From Anastatus disparis (lineage: Eukaryota; Arthropoda; Insecta; Hymenoptera; Eupelmidae): a stretch of DNA of 64,000 nt. Under the pieces are notes generated by a model. That model worked only from the letters and a program-made list of their open reading frames with translations, was not told the origin of the DNA and made no database searches. Shown in pieces: positions 13,371-24,380 of this stretch; position 1 is the stretch's first letter; the number at the start of each line of letters is the position of its first letter. A program made the translations under genes and the position numbers. The stretch covers positions 1 through 64,000 of the forward strand of contig JAFFSR010000365.1 of NCBI GenBank assembly GCA_017163975.1, given 5' to 3'.

Positions 13371-14371
13371 CACGGTGACCCATTTGAATCGCTACACCCG
13401 GATTTTTCGAATCCTATGACAGATAGGAAAAAATGGTTTAGACAAAAGTTGTAGGGGACGAACGGGGCCAAACGAAGACATCCCCCAGTCCGACACATCT
13501 CTACCCCATGTATGATGTTTGTTTAACGGAAACTTCAAGATCATTAAAGCTTCTGTTATGGCTGGCTCTTCAATGGTTGACTATCCGCCTAACAAGATTG
13601 TTGAGAGGACATTACTTTCAGGAAAAAGCTGAAGTAATTATCGTGGTGCGACAATCGGAAATCGGTATTCCAAGGTGAGACGCGAAGGGACTCACTTAAA
13701 TCAAGTACCCCGAACAGTGAAAGGCAAGGGGAGTCACTTTAATCAAGCACCGCAAAGGAAACAATCCTTACTACGTCCACATCGTTGTTTCTGGGTAGCA
13801 CTAATCGTAAGGTTGACACATTTACAACAGAAGCTCTAATGCTCTTGAAATTTCCGTTAAACAAACACCATACATAGGGTGGTGATGTGTGGGACTGGGG
13901 GATGTCTGGTGTAACAGTTTAGCATGTGAGGCTATGAAGAGCATGGGATTCGAATTTAAAAGTTTGATATTTGTTTACTAGGATGTGAAAGTTTTGGGTG
14001 TGTGGGTTCTCCTATCAAACCTACGATCAGTTTGAACCACTTAAGCCTGTGACTCGTGGAAAAAATGACTTAAAATGGATTTTTCGGAGTTCGACCTTCA
14101 TTTGACCTTGAAATGACCTTAAAAAAATGTTTCAATATGATTTTGAACGTAAAATTTCCCGCTATTTCCGAATCCGGGGTCAAAAATAAGTGTCCCTATT
14201 AAAAAAAATCACTTGACCTTGAAATAACCTTGAAAGTCAAGTTTAAGGTCAAAGCTGTCAGGACCATCATTTGGCGCCCTTCGTCCCCTATAACTTTTGT
14301 CTAAACCATTTTTCCCTATCTGTCTTAGGTTCCGAAAAATCCGGCTGTGGCGATTCAAATGGGTCACCGTG
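13371..14371. mobile_element. Foldback MITE-like element A, set in (TA)n
   Basis: Inverted ends CACGGTGACCCATTTGAATC (13371-13390) and its complement (14352-14371), with matching arms of about 105 bp. TA repeats flank both sides. The inside is non-coding and holds TGACCTTGA at 14103 and 14214. A second, smaller inverted-repeat element is nested at 13476-13907. I see no transposase. Confidence 0.75.
13476..13907. mobile_element. Nested MITE with inverted arms of about 95 bp
   Basis: Ends AGACATCCCCCAGTCC and its complement. The arms at 13476-13580 and 13815-13907 share a stretch around GTTTGTTTAACGGAAA. The left arm of the surrounding foldback stops exactly where this unit begins, so it was inserted into that element. 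Non-coding. No target duplication is obvious. Confidence 0.68.
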
Positions 14372-14380
14372 TATATGTAC

Positions 14381-14387
<7 letters not shown>

Positions 14388-14430
<43 letters not shown>
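14388..14430. repeat. (TA)n between two foldback elements
   Basis: Dinucleotide tract that forms the right flank of element A and the left flank of element B. Confidence 0.9.
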
Positions 14431-14431
<1 letters not shown>

Positions 14432-14433
<2 letters not shown>

Positions 14434-15729
14434 AAACATCTCATTTAAAAAAAACCACCGAGATATTTTCAACAGTTAGCGTTGGATAAAAAAATTGTTT
14501 AGACGAAAGTTATCCGGGACAATGGCTATCTTTCTATGAAATTAGTTTTGACCTTAAAATCATTTGAAGGTTAAAGTAATTTTTTGAATTGAAACCCTTA
14601 TTTTTGATCCTGGATTCGGAAAGAGCAAAAAATTCTACGTTCAAATAAGGTATTATGTGTGGAATGCCGTTGACCCCTCCAAGGTTATGTAGGGGTTTAA
14701 TTTATTATTTTCTTCATCTATGCACGCGAATGATCGGGCAAGGGTGAGGTTAATAATAATAATAACAATAACCCAATAACCAAATATCCCAAATAACCAA
14801 AACCCAATAACCCAATAACAAAAATAAATAAAAAATGTCCACTGTTTTCTTCATAACACCTCATTTTTTTATTTCGGATTCGGAAAGAAAGTTCATCAAA
14901 ATTGTCTTAAGTTTTAGGTATTAGTAGGGGTCAAACAACAGTAAAATTGAGTTTGAACTCCATTTGGATTTTCAAAGCTAAATTTATTTATTCGAAGCCT
15001 TAATGAGAAGAATTATTTTCCATCTTGTGGGAAAACAAATTATTTTCATTCTTTTTTCTGATGTGATGCCGAACAAGCCTACAAAGTTTCATCTAAATCA
15101 TTAAATAAGACTTCTTTAGTATTATTTATGACAGAGGTGACTTGTGAACAGCCCTTCTCAGGATAGTTCACGTGAAAATTTCTTAGTGTCTAGCGACTCA
15201 AAAGGACCAAATATGCCGGATTATTCGAGAAACAATTGCCTAGATCGGTTAGATTGATTCACGTACCTAATTGGAGTATGAACACACGTAATGAGCAAAT
15301 GTTCAGATAAACGGACTTTTATTCATTTGGGTTATTGGATTTTGGTTATTTGGGTTATCGGGTTATTGGGGTTTTGGGTTATTGTTATTATTATTATTAT
15401 CATTAACCTTACCCTTGCCCGATCATTCGTGTACATAGATGGAGAAAATAATAAAATTGACCCCTACATGACCTTGGAGGGGTCAACCGCACATAATACC
15501 TTATCTGAACGTAGAATTTCTTGCTCTTTCCGAATCCGGGATAAAAAAAGAGGGTTCCAATTCAAAAATTCACTTTGACTTTCAAATGATCTTGAAAATA
15601 AATCTCAAGGTCAAAACTGATTTCATAAAAAGATAGTCCCATCGTCCCGAATAACTTTCGTCTAAACAATTTTTTGATACAACGCCAACTGTCAAAAATA
15701 TCTCGGTGGTTTCTTTAAAATGGGACACC

Positions 15730-15732
<3 letters not shown>
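14432..15732. mobile_element. Foldback element B with internal (TTA)n and AATAACC repeats
   Basis: Arms of about 390 bp in inverted orientation: 14432-14825 and 15311-15732. Each arm runs from a CAGGGTGTCCCATTTTAAA-like end (degraded on the left), through a block with TGACCTTGAA-type motifs, to a short TTA/TAA tract and then variants of AATAACCCAATAACC. The core (14826-15310) is non-coding and unrecognised. TA repeats flank both sides. Confidence 0.78.
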
Positions 15733-15770
<38 letters not shown>

Positions 15771-16162
15771 TTGAAGATCGTAAATTATTTGTAACTGTTT
15801 AGTGCATTTTTTTGAAGTCGGGTTTGTTTTTTGTTAAAAATTTTTTTTTGGAACTGTGTAGTGCATTTTTTTAAGTCAGTTTTGTTTTTTGTTAAAAAAT
15901 TTTTTTAGTGAACCCCCTTACTAAAAACGCAAATATAGGTAGAACCCGCTGATTACGCCCAACTTTCATTATTAATTCATAACGCATGCATTAGTACACT
16001 ATACCAAGCAATGTATAGGAGGAAAGAGAGAAGGCTCAATGGCACAGTGTCGTTGTGTGTGTATGTTTACATATTTAAGCTAACGTAAGAGAGGGAGAGA
16101 GAGAGAGGCAGAAAGAGAGAAGAGAGAGAAGAGAGAGAGATAGAGAGAGGCAGAGAGAGAGA

Positions 16163-16225
<63 letters not shown>

Positions 16226-16289
16226 TATTTAAATTTATTAACTGTACATTATATTGTATAACAAAAATAATACAAATTCGTAAGTATAC

Positions 16290-16365
<76 letters not shown>

Positions 16366-16424
16366 GAAATACTAACAAAAAAGCAAAAATATAATCAAAA
16401 CAAAGATACAGTAATTAAAAGTAA
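15733..16424. repeat. Simple repeats and a short tandem duplication
   Basis: (TA)n at about 15733-15767. Two copies of a unit of about 59 bp (AACTGTNTAGTGCATTTTTT...) lie at 15791-15908. A GA-rich tract covers 16087-16161, and (TA)n recurs at 16165-16223 and 16293-16363. I see no gene. Confidence 0.85.
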
Positions 16425-17512
16425 TTAAAGTGTAGCTCGGAGCACAGGCTCATTCTCAAGGGAGAGGTGGTGCGAGTATGCTGATGCCTTGAATAATGCC
16501 AATGATGGCGAATTTCTTAATAATGATGGTAGACCGTTCCATAGTTGCGATGACACAACCAGGAAAGATCTTTTGTGATACTCAGTGGATGAAAAAGGAA
16601 TGTTTATCGGTCTCACATCACCCCTTAGTGTCCTTACAGGCCGGCTCTACAGATGTTTAAAATACAGATATGAACGTAAGCATGACAATAAAATTTTATA
16701 TAAGAAGGTAGTAGCGAAGTAGTTTCTTTTACCAAATGTGGATAACCAGCCTAGAGAGGACATAAAAGCATAGATGTACTCGCGCTTACTTACACCATAG
16801 ATATAACGAATATCAGAATTTACGACCCTTTGAAGCCTCAGATCGAGTTCAGCAGAAAGGTTAATATAGACCAAACAGCAGTAATCAAGTAAAGGAAACA
16901 GTAAGGAACGGATAAGATGCTTACGTAGTGCAATGGTGGTACTTTTTCGGAAGAAATTTAATCTATAGAGCAATAAGTGGCTTCTGCTGCACACATGCGG
17001 AATTTGATCCTTCTAGTTCAACTTACTATCAAGCCATACACCAAGACTACGTACAGAAGATTCAAACTTAATAAGATCACCATTTATTGGCACACCAGTG
17101 ATATGTAATGAGGGCAGCATATTGACATAGAAATAAGATCCAATCATGATATATTTTGTCTTATTCACATTTAATTTTAGATGGTTGTTCGTCGCCCAGT
17201 TAACAATACCGACAGCTTGATCACTCATAAGAGCAGTAACAGAAGCTAACTTAGCAATTGGGAAATGAATGTAAACCTGAAGATCATCAGCATAAATAAG
17301 ATGCTGCACATCGGCATGAAAGTCAGCAGCCACATCATTGATGTATATAGAAAACAACAGTGGACCAAGGACGGAGCCCTGAGCATTACCATCTGCAATA
17401 ACAGCCTGCTGTCTCTCAGAGAGATAAGACGCAAACCATTGCACGACCAAATGCGATATGTCAAGAGAAGACATTTTTCTGAGCAGAAAAATGTAAGAAG
17501 TGAGAGACAGAT
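16425..17512 (-). pseudogene. Decayed CR1/L2/Jockey-like LINE reverse transcriptase
   Basis: Minus-strand fragments in three frames together give the end of a LINE ORF2. The first (to 17013) has GNAQGSVLGPLLFSIYINDV and LIYADDLQVY, the catalytic YADD box, then NHLKLNVNKTKYIMIG and LGVWLDSKLN. The second (16994-16647) and third (16616-16425) hold the region downstream of the RT, with LWNGLPSLLRNSPSL near the end. At least two frameshifts separate them. The endonuclease and ORF1 are missing, so this is a dead 5'-truncated insertion. The RT call is firm; the clade is tentative. Confidence 0.82.
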
Positions 17513-17610
17513 TGATTGATTGATAAAATTTATTGGACCTTGGGGTAAAAACCCTGTCTGGCACTAATATGAGTATACAACGCCGTGTACAATACATAAA
17601 TATTTTTATA
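17513..17610 (-). mobile_element. LINE 3' tail with (TCAA)n end
   Basis: On the minus strand a short sequence ends with AATAAATTTTA and then three TCAA units, resembling the 3' ends of CR1/L2-type LINEs. It abuts the truncated RT fragment, so it may be the 3' end of a second insertion in the same orientation. Confidence 0.45.
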
Positions 17611-17703
17611 ATGAAACAATATAAGAAAAGTACGTAATAGAATGTGTATTAAAAAATAAACAAAAAACATAATAGTTAATTGAATTGACAATTGACAATT
17701 GAC

Positions 17704-17784
<81 letters not shown>

Positions 17785-17845
17785 GACAGAGAGAGAGAAA
17801 GAGAAAGACAGAGAGAGATAGAGAGAGAGACACAGAGAGAGAAAA

Positions 17846-17877
<32 letters not shown>

Positions 17878-17944
17878 TATAGCAGGCGAAGTATAAGGGA
17901 GGTAAATGAGAAAACGAAACACCCGGTTTTTCTTAATTTGATAA
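17611..17944. repeat. (GA)n tract
   Basis: A degenerate GA-rich tract covers 17703-17876. Open frames across it encode only RE or SL repeats and are not genes. The rest is AT-rich and featureless up to the TAA that precedes the next element. Confidence 0.9.
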
Positions 17945-18619
17945 CACAGGCCCACAAAATGAAAAAAAATGTCTGAACTTTTGACCGGACATACATATTC
18001 CCATGTATTTTTCGACGCTGAATCCGAATCTGTAATAAAAATATAGAGTTTTCCTACCTTTTCTCAGAGTTTTATTGAAAAAACCTCATTTTTTACGGTT
18101 TTTTTGCGGTTTTTCGAGTCTAGAAAAAACAAATCATGAGATACGGTTAATTGGACTTCAAAATCGAATTCTACGGGAAAAAATACACGGGAAACCATAC
18201 CTTCAAATTTTTTTAACGCGATTCTAGTCCTCTGTATGGGGCTGAAAAGATGAGGAAATCGGTAAAAGTCGAAATTTTGCCTAAAATGGATTTAAACAAT
18301 ATTAAAATTTAATCATGCGTCTTTTGAAGAGTCGATAAACATTGGAAATACTATCCTGGGGGTTTTTCAGATTGCTGATCATGAATTTGAAGTCAGATTG
18401 TGTAAAAACTACTTCTAGAGGGCGGTGACAAGAACTGTATATGGTAAATTTATCGATTTTTTAAAAATTTTACGTCTGAAATACTAATTTTAGAGTCTTT
18501 CACAGCATTGACTGTAAATTCAAGATATTAACTTAGCCTATTGTGTACGTTAAACTTAACATTTTGTCTATGTTTGTCCCCCCCCTCTCTCTCTCTCTCT
18601 CTCTCTTCCGATGTTTTTT

Positions 18620-20473
18620 TTAAATTGGCTTACGCTTACGTACACGTTTCTCTTCGAATGACCGATGTAGTGGATTTCTGACACGTTTTTGTCCTTTTTT
18701 CGCAGCTGTTTCTCTTTTTATCATCCAGCAGTAATCTGCTAACATGTTGATACCCCAGTTTCCTTGAAATCTACGTTCAAACTCCTTTAAATCTTGGTGA
18801 AATCGTTCACCATGCTCTTCACTAAAGTCTCCGTTATTTTCAGGAAACTGATCAACGTATGAATCAAGAAAATGAAGTTTTAAGTTCATTAGACAACCCA
18901 ATTTTTCAAAATTACGTACCATTCTTTTCACAATAGCTTTATAATTCGTGTCTTTGGCATTACCCAAAAATTTCGTCGATACCTCTTTAAAACTTAACCA
19001 TGCTGCCTTTTCAACATCAGTCATGCTTTGTTCAAAGTTTTCGTCTCTAAATAAAGTTCGGATTTCAGGACCATCAAAAATACCTTCATTTAATTTAACA
19101 TCAGATTTATGGGGAAATACTTTGCTTATATATTGGAAGCATTGACCGTCCTTGTCCAAAGCTTTAACTAATTGCTTTATCAATCCAAGCTTTATATGCA
19201 GAGGCGGTATCAAAATTTTCGAAGGATTAACGAGTGGATCTTTTATAACATTCTGTTTTCCAGGTTCAAACGATTCTCTTGATGGCCAAATTTTCTTTTT
19301 ATAGTGTTTTTCTCTATCTCTGCTATCAAACATGCATAAATAACATGGGTACTTCGTAAATCCAGATTGTTGTCCAAGTATCATAGATAAAATCTTTAAA
19401 TCGCCACATATTTGCCATTTATGTTCTCTATATTTTATTTTCGTTAAAAGTAGTTCAAGATTGGAATACTCTTCTTTAAGTACTGTTGAATGTGCTAATG
19501 GTATAGGAGCATATTTATTTGTGATATTGAGGAGTACTGCTTTAAGGCTGCGCTTTGATGAATCAATGAATAGTCGCCAATTTTCAGGTTTGTATATGTT
19601 GGGTTTCAATTCATCAATAAGACCTTTCACGTCCGTGCAATAAACCATATTAGAATCATTCTTGAAATAATTTCTAAAGCGCTCTTCTCGATTACGATAT
19701 GCACATACTTTAGTACCCTTTGTCAACATATTTCGTCTCTTAAACTCTGAAGCCATAAACTCTGATTGTTCCTTAGATAAACCACTCTTTCTAAATAAAT
19801 CGTTCAGACTTTTTTGATCAAACTTTTCAACAGTTCGTTCTTCACCCTTAGGAATATACTCTTCATCACTATCCAGAGAATGTTCTTCAGGTGAACTTAG
19901 ATCTTCTTCATTTGATGAGCTTCCGTCTGCGGCAATCAGATTTTCAGTTGTTTCATCTGTCGAGTTTTCATCTACATTTAGATTCCCTAAGCCTGTTGTA
20001 AAACTATCTCTCGAATCTTTATTTTCAAAAATATCTATAAAATTCTTGGATGGAAATTCTATACAAGAAGTATTAGGATATACTATTCCTTTTTTCTGTA
20101 TCTTGTCTAAACCTTGTATCTTTGTTAAACAAAAATAGCAATCATTTTCATCTTTTGGTTCCTTCCACTTTGTAGGTATAGTAAATTTTAATTTGGACCT
20201 AGCCTGACTGGTGTTGTATCGATTCATCATGGCATAACATGAAGCACATATATAATGAGGAACCCAAATTTTATCCTGTTGAGAAATCTCAATATCAAAA
20301 CATTTTTGATAGATAAAATTAATATTATCTGTGATTTTTCTTTTGTTTCGTTGTCCAATATATTCTGAACATACATAACAGAAATTATCTTGAGATCCAT
20401 TACACGTATGGTTAAAACTGTTATTGGATGTACCAGCGCAGTTTAAAAAAGGTTGAAAATTTGAATTAGCCAT
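18620..20473 (-). CDS. Putative transposase with ZAD-like zinc N-terminus (617 aa, intact)
   Basis: An uninterrupted ORF, ATG at 20473, inside a transposon with inverted ends. N-terminal Cys pairs (C32-x2-C35 and C76-x2-C79) are spaced like a ZAD zinc finger; another pair follows at C112/C115. An acidic Ser/Asp/Glu stretch covers about 165-215. The C-terminal two thirds is the conserved part. Candidate acidic residues in conserved contexts are D304 (LFIDSSK), D358 (CGDLK) and E556 (EEHGERFHQD), which could form a DDE-type centre, with C377-x2-C380 and H390 between them. The C-terminus is basic. I recognise the HGERFHQ family as abundant in arthropod genomes, but know no established function. 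Transposase is inferred from context. Confidence 0.72.
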   Translation of the reverse strand: MANSNFQPFLNCAGTSNNSFNHTCNGSQDNFCYVCSEYIGQRNKRKITDNINFIYQKCFDIEISQQDKIWVPHYICASCYAMMNRYNTSQARSKLKFTIPTKWKEPKDENDCYFCLTKIQGLDKIQKKGIVYPNTSCIEFPSKNFIDIFENKDSRDSFTTGLGNLNVDENSTDETTENLIAADGSSSNEEDLSSPEEHSLDSDEEYIPKGEERTVEKFDQKSLNDLFRKSGLSKEQSEFMASEFKRRNMLTKGTKVCAYRNREERFRNYFKNDSNMVYCTDVKGLIDELKPNIYKPENWRLFIDSSKRSLKAVLLNITNKYAPIPLAHSTVLKEEYSNLELLLTKIKYREHKWQICGDLKILSMILGQQSGFTKYPCYLCMFDSRDREKHYKKKIWPSRESFEPGKQNVIKDPLVNPSKILIPPLHIKLGLIKQLVKALDKDGQCFQYISKVFPHKSDVKLNEGIFDGPEIRTLFRDENFEQSMTDVEKAAWLSFKEVSTKFLGNAKDTNYKAIVKRMVRNFEKLGCLMNLKLHFLDSYVDQFPENNGDFSEEHGERFHQDLKEFERRFQGNWGINMLADYCWMIKRETAAKKGQKRVRNPLHRSFEEKRVRKRKPI

Positions 20474-20914
20474 ATTGTTGAATTAAACCCCACACACTAG
20501 GAATCCTGTTCCGATCGCAGGTGAGTCCGCCGTCCTAGGGGTGATAACTCTCATACCTCCCCAGGCCTAAGTATGAGAGCTTTCCGACTTTGACGAGGAC
20601 AATGTCAACTCGTCGTCGGACACACTACGGCATCATTCTCACATCCTAGTGCTCCCCTGCAGGACAGCGCGCCTTCGCTGGGTTCGTTACTGCAAAGTAT
20701 TGAGTACACCGAATCATTCTACACATCCCATTTTCAGGGCAGTTGTCATCGTGACCAATACTTCGCAGCAGCAGGTTTTTTTTAGGTACCCTTATAGAGT
20801 ACTGATATATATATATATAGCTTTGGAAAAAGATCATAAGTCCCATTCGTTTATAAACAATGCTTTAAGATCAATGACAGTGTACAACAGTGATTAACTG
20901 AACGGAGCTTTAAA
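20474..20914. promoter_or_regulatory. GC-rich centre between the two divergent ORFs
   Basis: Non-coding centre of the palindromic transposon, and presumably the divergent promoter region. It has two strong hairpins: CTCTCATAC (20548-20556) with GTATGAGAG (20571-20579), and CCGAC...GACGAG (minus strand) closing over 20584-20619. A consensus 5' splice site, CAG/GTGAGT, occurs on the plus strand at about 20518-20526, and a T-rich AG acceptor-like site near 20784. A short (TA)n is at 20807-20819. A promoter role is inferred. Confidence 0.4.
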
Positions 20915-22318
20915 ATGAAACCGAATTCATTTCTAAACAACAGTACCCAGTTTTACAACAGAATAAGTATAAATAAAAAATTGAAAGATCAAATTGTCTC
21001 TGACACAAACACACCAAATGAAGAAGATCTAAGTTCACCTGAAGAACATTCTCTGGATAGTGATGAAGAGTATATTCCTAAGGGTGAAGAACGAACTGTT
21101 GAAAAGTTTGATCAAAAAAGTCTGAACGATTTATTTAGAAAGAGTGGTTTATCTAAGGAACAATCAGAGTTTATGGCTTCAGAGTTTAAGAGACGAAATA
21201 TGTTGACAAAGGGTACTAAAGTATGTGCATATCGTAATCGAGAAGAGCGCTTTAGAAATTATTTCAAGAATGATTCTAATATGGTTTATTGCACGGACGT
21301 GAAAGGTCTTATTGATGAATTGAAACCCAACATATACAAACCTGAAAATTGGCGACTATTCATTGATTCATCAAAGCGCAGCCTTAAAGCAGTACTCCTC
21401 AATATCACAAATAAATATGCTCCTATACCATTAGCACATTCAACAGTACTTAAAGAAGAGTATTCCAATCTTGAACTACTTTTAACGAAAATAAAATATA
21501 GAGAACATAAATGGCAAATATGTGGCGATTTAAAGATTTTATCTATGATACTTGGACAACAATCTAGATTTACGAAGTACCCATGTTATTTATGCATGTT
21601 TGATAGCAGAGATAGAGAAAAACACTATAAAAAGAAAATTTGGCCATCAAGAGAATCGTTTGAACCTGGAAAACAGAATGTTATAAAAGATCCACTCGTT
21701 AATCCTTCGAAAATTTTGATACCGCCTCTGCATATAAAGCTTGGATTGATAAAGCAATTAGTTAAAGCTTTGGACAAGGACGGTCAATGCTTCCAATATA
21801 TAAGCAAAGTATTTCCCCATAAATCTGATGCTAAATTAAATGAAGGTATTTTTGATGGTCCTGAAATCTGAACTTTATTTAGAGACGAAAACTTTGAACA
21901 AAGCATGACTGATGTTGAAAAGGCAGCATGGTTAAGTTTTAAAGAGGTATCGACGAAATTTTTGGGTAATGCCAAAGACACGAATTATAAAGCTATTGTG
22001 AAAAGAATGGTACGTAATTTTGAAAAATTGGGTTGTCTAGTAAACTTAAAACTTCATTTTCTTGATTCACACGTTGATCAGTTTCCTGAAAATAACGGAG
22101 ACTTTAGTGAAGAGCATGGTGAACGATTTCACCAAGATTTAAAGGAGTTTGAACGTAGATTTCAAGGAAACTGGGGTATCAACATGTTAGCAGATTACTG
22201 CTGGATGATAAAAAGAGAAACAGCTGCGAAAAAGGACAAAAACGTGTCAGAAATCCACTACATCGGTCATTCGAAGAGAAACGTGTACGTAAGCGTAAGC
22301 CAATTTAAAAAAAACATC

Positions 22319-22354
<36 letters not shown>

Positions 22355-22396
22355 AACATAGACAAAATGTTAAGTTTAACGTACACAATAGGCTGA
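20915..22396 (+). pseudogene. Second, broken copy of the putative transposase
   Basis: Matches the intact ORF from NEEDLSSPEEHS onward. The first 34 residues are unrelated, and the zinc N-terminus is absent. One C-to-T change makes a TGA at 21869-21871, and the frame resumes at 21905. Near the end one A is missing from an A run (22230 region: five A against six in the intact copy), so the C-terminus is replaced by frameshifted sequence running into a (GA)n tract. Otherwise it is very similar to the intact ORF, including the EEHGERFHQD motif. It is not expected to work alone. Confidence 0.85.
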
Positions 22397-23010
22397 GTTA
22401 ATATCTTGAATTTACAGTCAATGCTGTGAAAGACTCTAAAATTAGTATTTCAGACGTAAAATTTTTAAAAAATCGATAAATTTACCATATACAGTTCTTG
22501 TCACCGCTCTCTAGAAGTAGTTTTTACACAATCTGACTTCAAATTCATGATCAGCAATCTGAAAAACCCCCAGGATAGTATTTCCAATGTTTATCGACTC
22601 TTCAAAAGACGCATGATTAAATTTTAATATTGTTTAAATCCATTTTAGGCAAAATTTCGACTTTTACCGATTTCCTCATCTTTTCAGCCCCATACAGAGG
22701 ACTAGAATCGCGTTAAAAAAATTTGAAGGTATGGTTTCCCGTGTATTTTTTCCCGTAGAATTCGATTTTGAAGTCCAATTAACCGTATCTCATGATTTGT
22801 TTTTTCTAGACTCGAAAAACCGCAAAAAAACCGTAAAAAATGAGGTTTTTTCAATAAAACTCTGAGAAAAGGTAGGAAAACCCTATATTTTTATTACAGA
22901 TTCGGATTCAGCGTCGAAAAATACATGGGAATATGTATGTCCGGTCAAAAGTTCAGACATTTTTTTTCATTTTGTGGGCCTGTGTAATCAAAGTTGTCAG
23001 TACGGAGTAT

Positions 23011-23065
23011 CAAACGGTTCCAGCCTGAAGCAATGTGACAAACAAATTTCGAGTTGGATATAATT
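23011..23065 (+). repeat. Short plus-strand fragment of the R1-like LINE 3' UTR
   Basis: Similar to copy 1 around 4711-4753 (CCTGAAG.AATGTGA.AAACA with a TGG end). It lies in the opposite orientation to the neighbouring minus-strand LINE remnant and ends close to the TAA that bounds the palindromic transposon. Confidence 0.5.
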
Positions 23066-23364
23066 TGATATCATCATTTTAAAAGGTTTATTTATAGAGA
23101 GCATTAACCTTTTATTGAAAATGAACATTTATATCTTTGTCAATTGCATAACCAGTAAGGCAACATCTGCCTACAGAACTAGCTTTGTAAAGGGAAGAAA
23201 ATATAGTCCTTTCTATATCATCAGTTTTGTTCGATTTAACTACGTACGTGGAGGAAGTGAACCTACTGGTTCGCTTAGCTCCCGCGAGACTTACACAACA
23301 GCGAAATCTCGTACTTCCGCTGCATTTTTAGACATCGTAGGGTGCACGATTTGTTTCCTTATTT

Positions 23365-23944
23365 GAGAGGAATCTTCATCGTCACCCTCCTTACCCGAAT
23401 CTATAGGATCGGCCAATGCTAATAGATTATGAAGAAGCATCAGCCTGGCTCCCATGGTTTCTTTTGTACTCTGAATAATTTTCCTACCTAAATACGTTTT
23501 CTTCTGTCTTAAAACGCTTTTGACAAGAGGTGTCCCATTTCTTTTTAGCCGATATCATTTCATTTACGACTGTCTCTGACGTTAGCTGTTCGATTATTTC
23601 CTCGACCTTGCTTCTTTATTCTCTCCGCCAATGGCAGACGAAAAACATACGGTACGCATCGTCTAGGTCAGCGAAACAAAAGATGCAGCCCGGGTCCTAA
23701 GATTTTCCCATTTTACTGAGATAAGAGCAGAAGCACCCGTGGTCACTAAGGAACTGGGTAAGATAATAGTTAACCTTCCCGTGTTTTCTAATAAGACCAT
23801 GGGTCCATCAGCCATTTTTCTCCTGATGCCAGGTTTGTTGCCAGGTTTCTATGATTACCTGTCTTTCTTCTTTCTGAATTATTGCAGTTTCTTCTTCCTA
23901 CTTTTTCCATTTGTAGGTTCGCTTGCGACGTATTTTAGGGCCTA
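23365..23944 (-). pseudogene. ORF2 C-terminal remnant of the deleted LINE
   Basis: Matches the end of the EN-RT frame and the Cys/His domain of copy 1, including the CIFCF...Y..FFVCH region. Several stops are present (for example a CGA to TGA change just after the point where copies 1 and 2 change frame). At that point this relative has one base more than copies 1 and 2, so its ancestral frame ran straight through. It is therefore a useful outgroup for the ORF2 split. Confidence 0.75.
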
Positions 23945-24380
23945 CCTTCACCTGACACAATTGGTACAGCGTCAGATTTCTTCTTTGTCTTCTTCCTTCT
24001 CTTCCTTCTCTTCTTTGACAGCTGCTGTGCAGGCTGCTCAATAGCATTGGTCAATGTTCTGGCCACTGGTGGTCTCGATTGGGGCTACTGCGATCGCTGC
24101 TGTTGTTGCGGCCGTTACTGTTGCTGCTGCGTTCTTTTCTCGGACGATCTGTCACTTCTATGTCCTTCTTTTGTGGCTTCCGGAGGTGAATCACATCTTT
24201 TTTGAGATAGTCCACATGATCTATTAGTTCTAAGAGATTTTCTTTTACCTTCGTTGTTACCCCTGATTTACCTTCGATTTCTTCTATCATCGTGCTAAAA
24301 ATCTCATTGATTTTTGAGATCTCTGTTCTTCTGACATGCAGGTATTGGGCGCCCCCCATTGTTAGGCTTATATCCTGCAT
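23945..24380 (-). pseudogene. ORF1 N-terminal remnant of the deleted LINE
   Basis: ATG at 24380 opens a 109-codon frame. Residues from about 44 match the ORF1 of copy 1 (KVKENLLELIDHVDYLKKD against KVKDNLPELIEHVEALKRE). This provides the part of ORF1 that lies before base 1 in copy 1. After a stop at 24051 the similarity continues through the Lys/Arg-rich block to about 23945, where the internal deletion joins it to ORF2. The zinc knuckles are gone. Confidence 0.78.

Larger units (their letters stand above)
17945..22984. mobile_element. Palindromic DNA transposon, CACAGGCCC ends, TAA duplication
   Basis: Inverted ends CACAGGCCCACAAAATG and its complement, flanked by TAA at 17942-17944 and 22985-22987. 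The unit is a near-palindrome: a non-coding arm of about 670 bp, a minus-strand ORF, a GC-rich centre, a broken plus-strand copy of the ORF, and the mirrored arm. A deletion derivative with the same ends and a TCA duplication lies at 56139-58384. A 3-bp TNA duplication with CAC ends recalls CACTA- or Harbinger-type elements. I cannot assign a superfamily. Confidence 0.8.

Noticed and set aside
17530..17996. Several ORFs of 75-141 codons across the (GA)n tract
   Set aside because: They are SL or RE repeats from simple sequence, on both strands, with no homology outside it.
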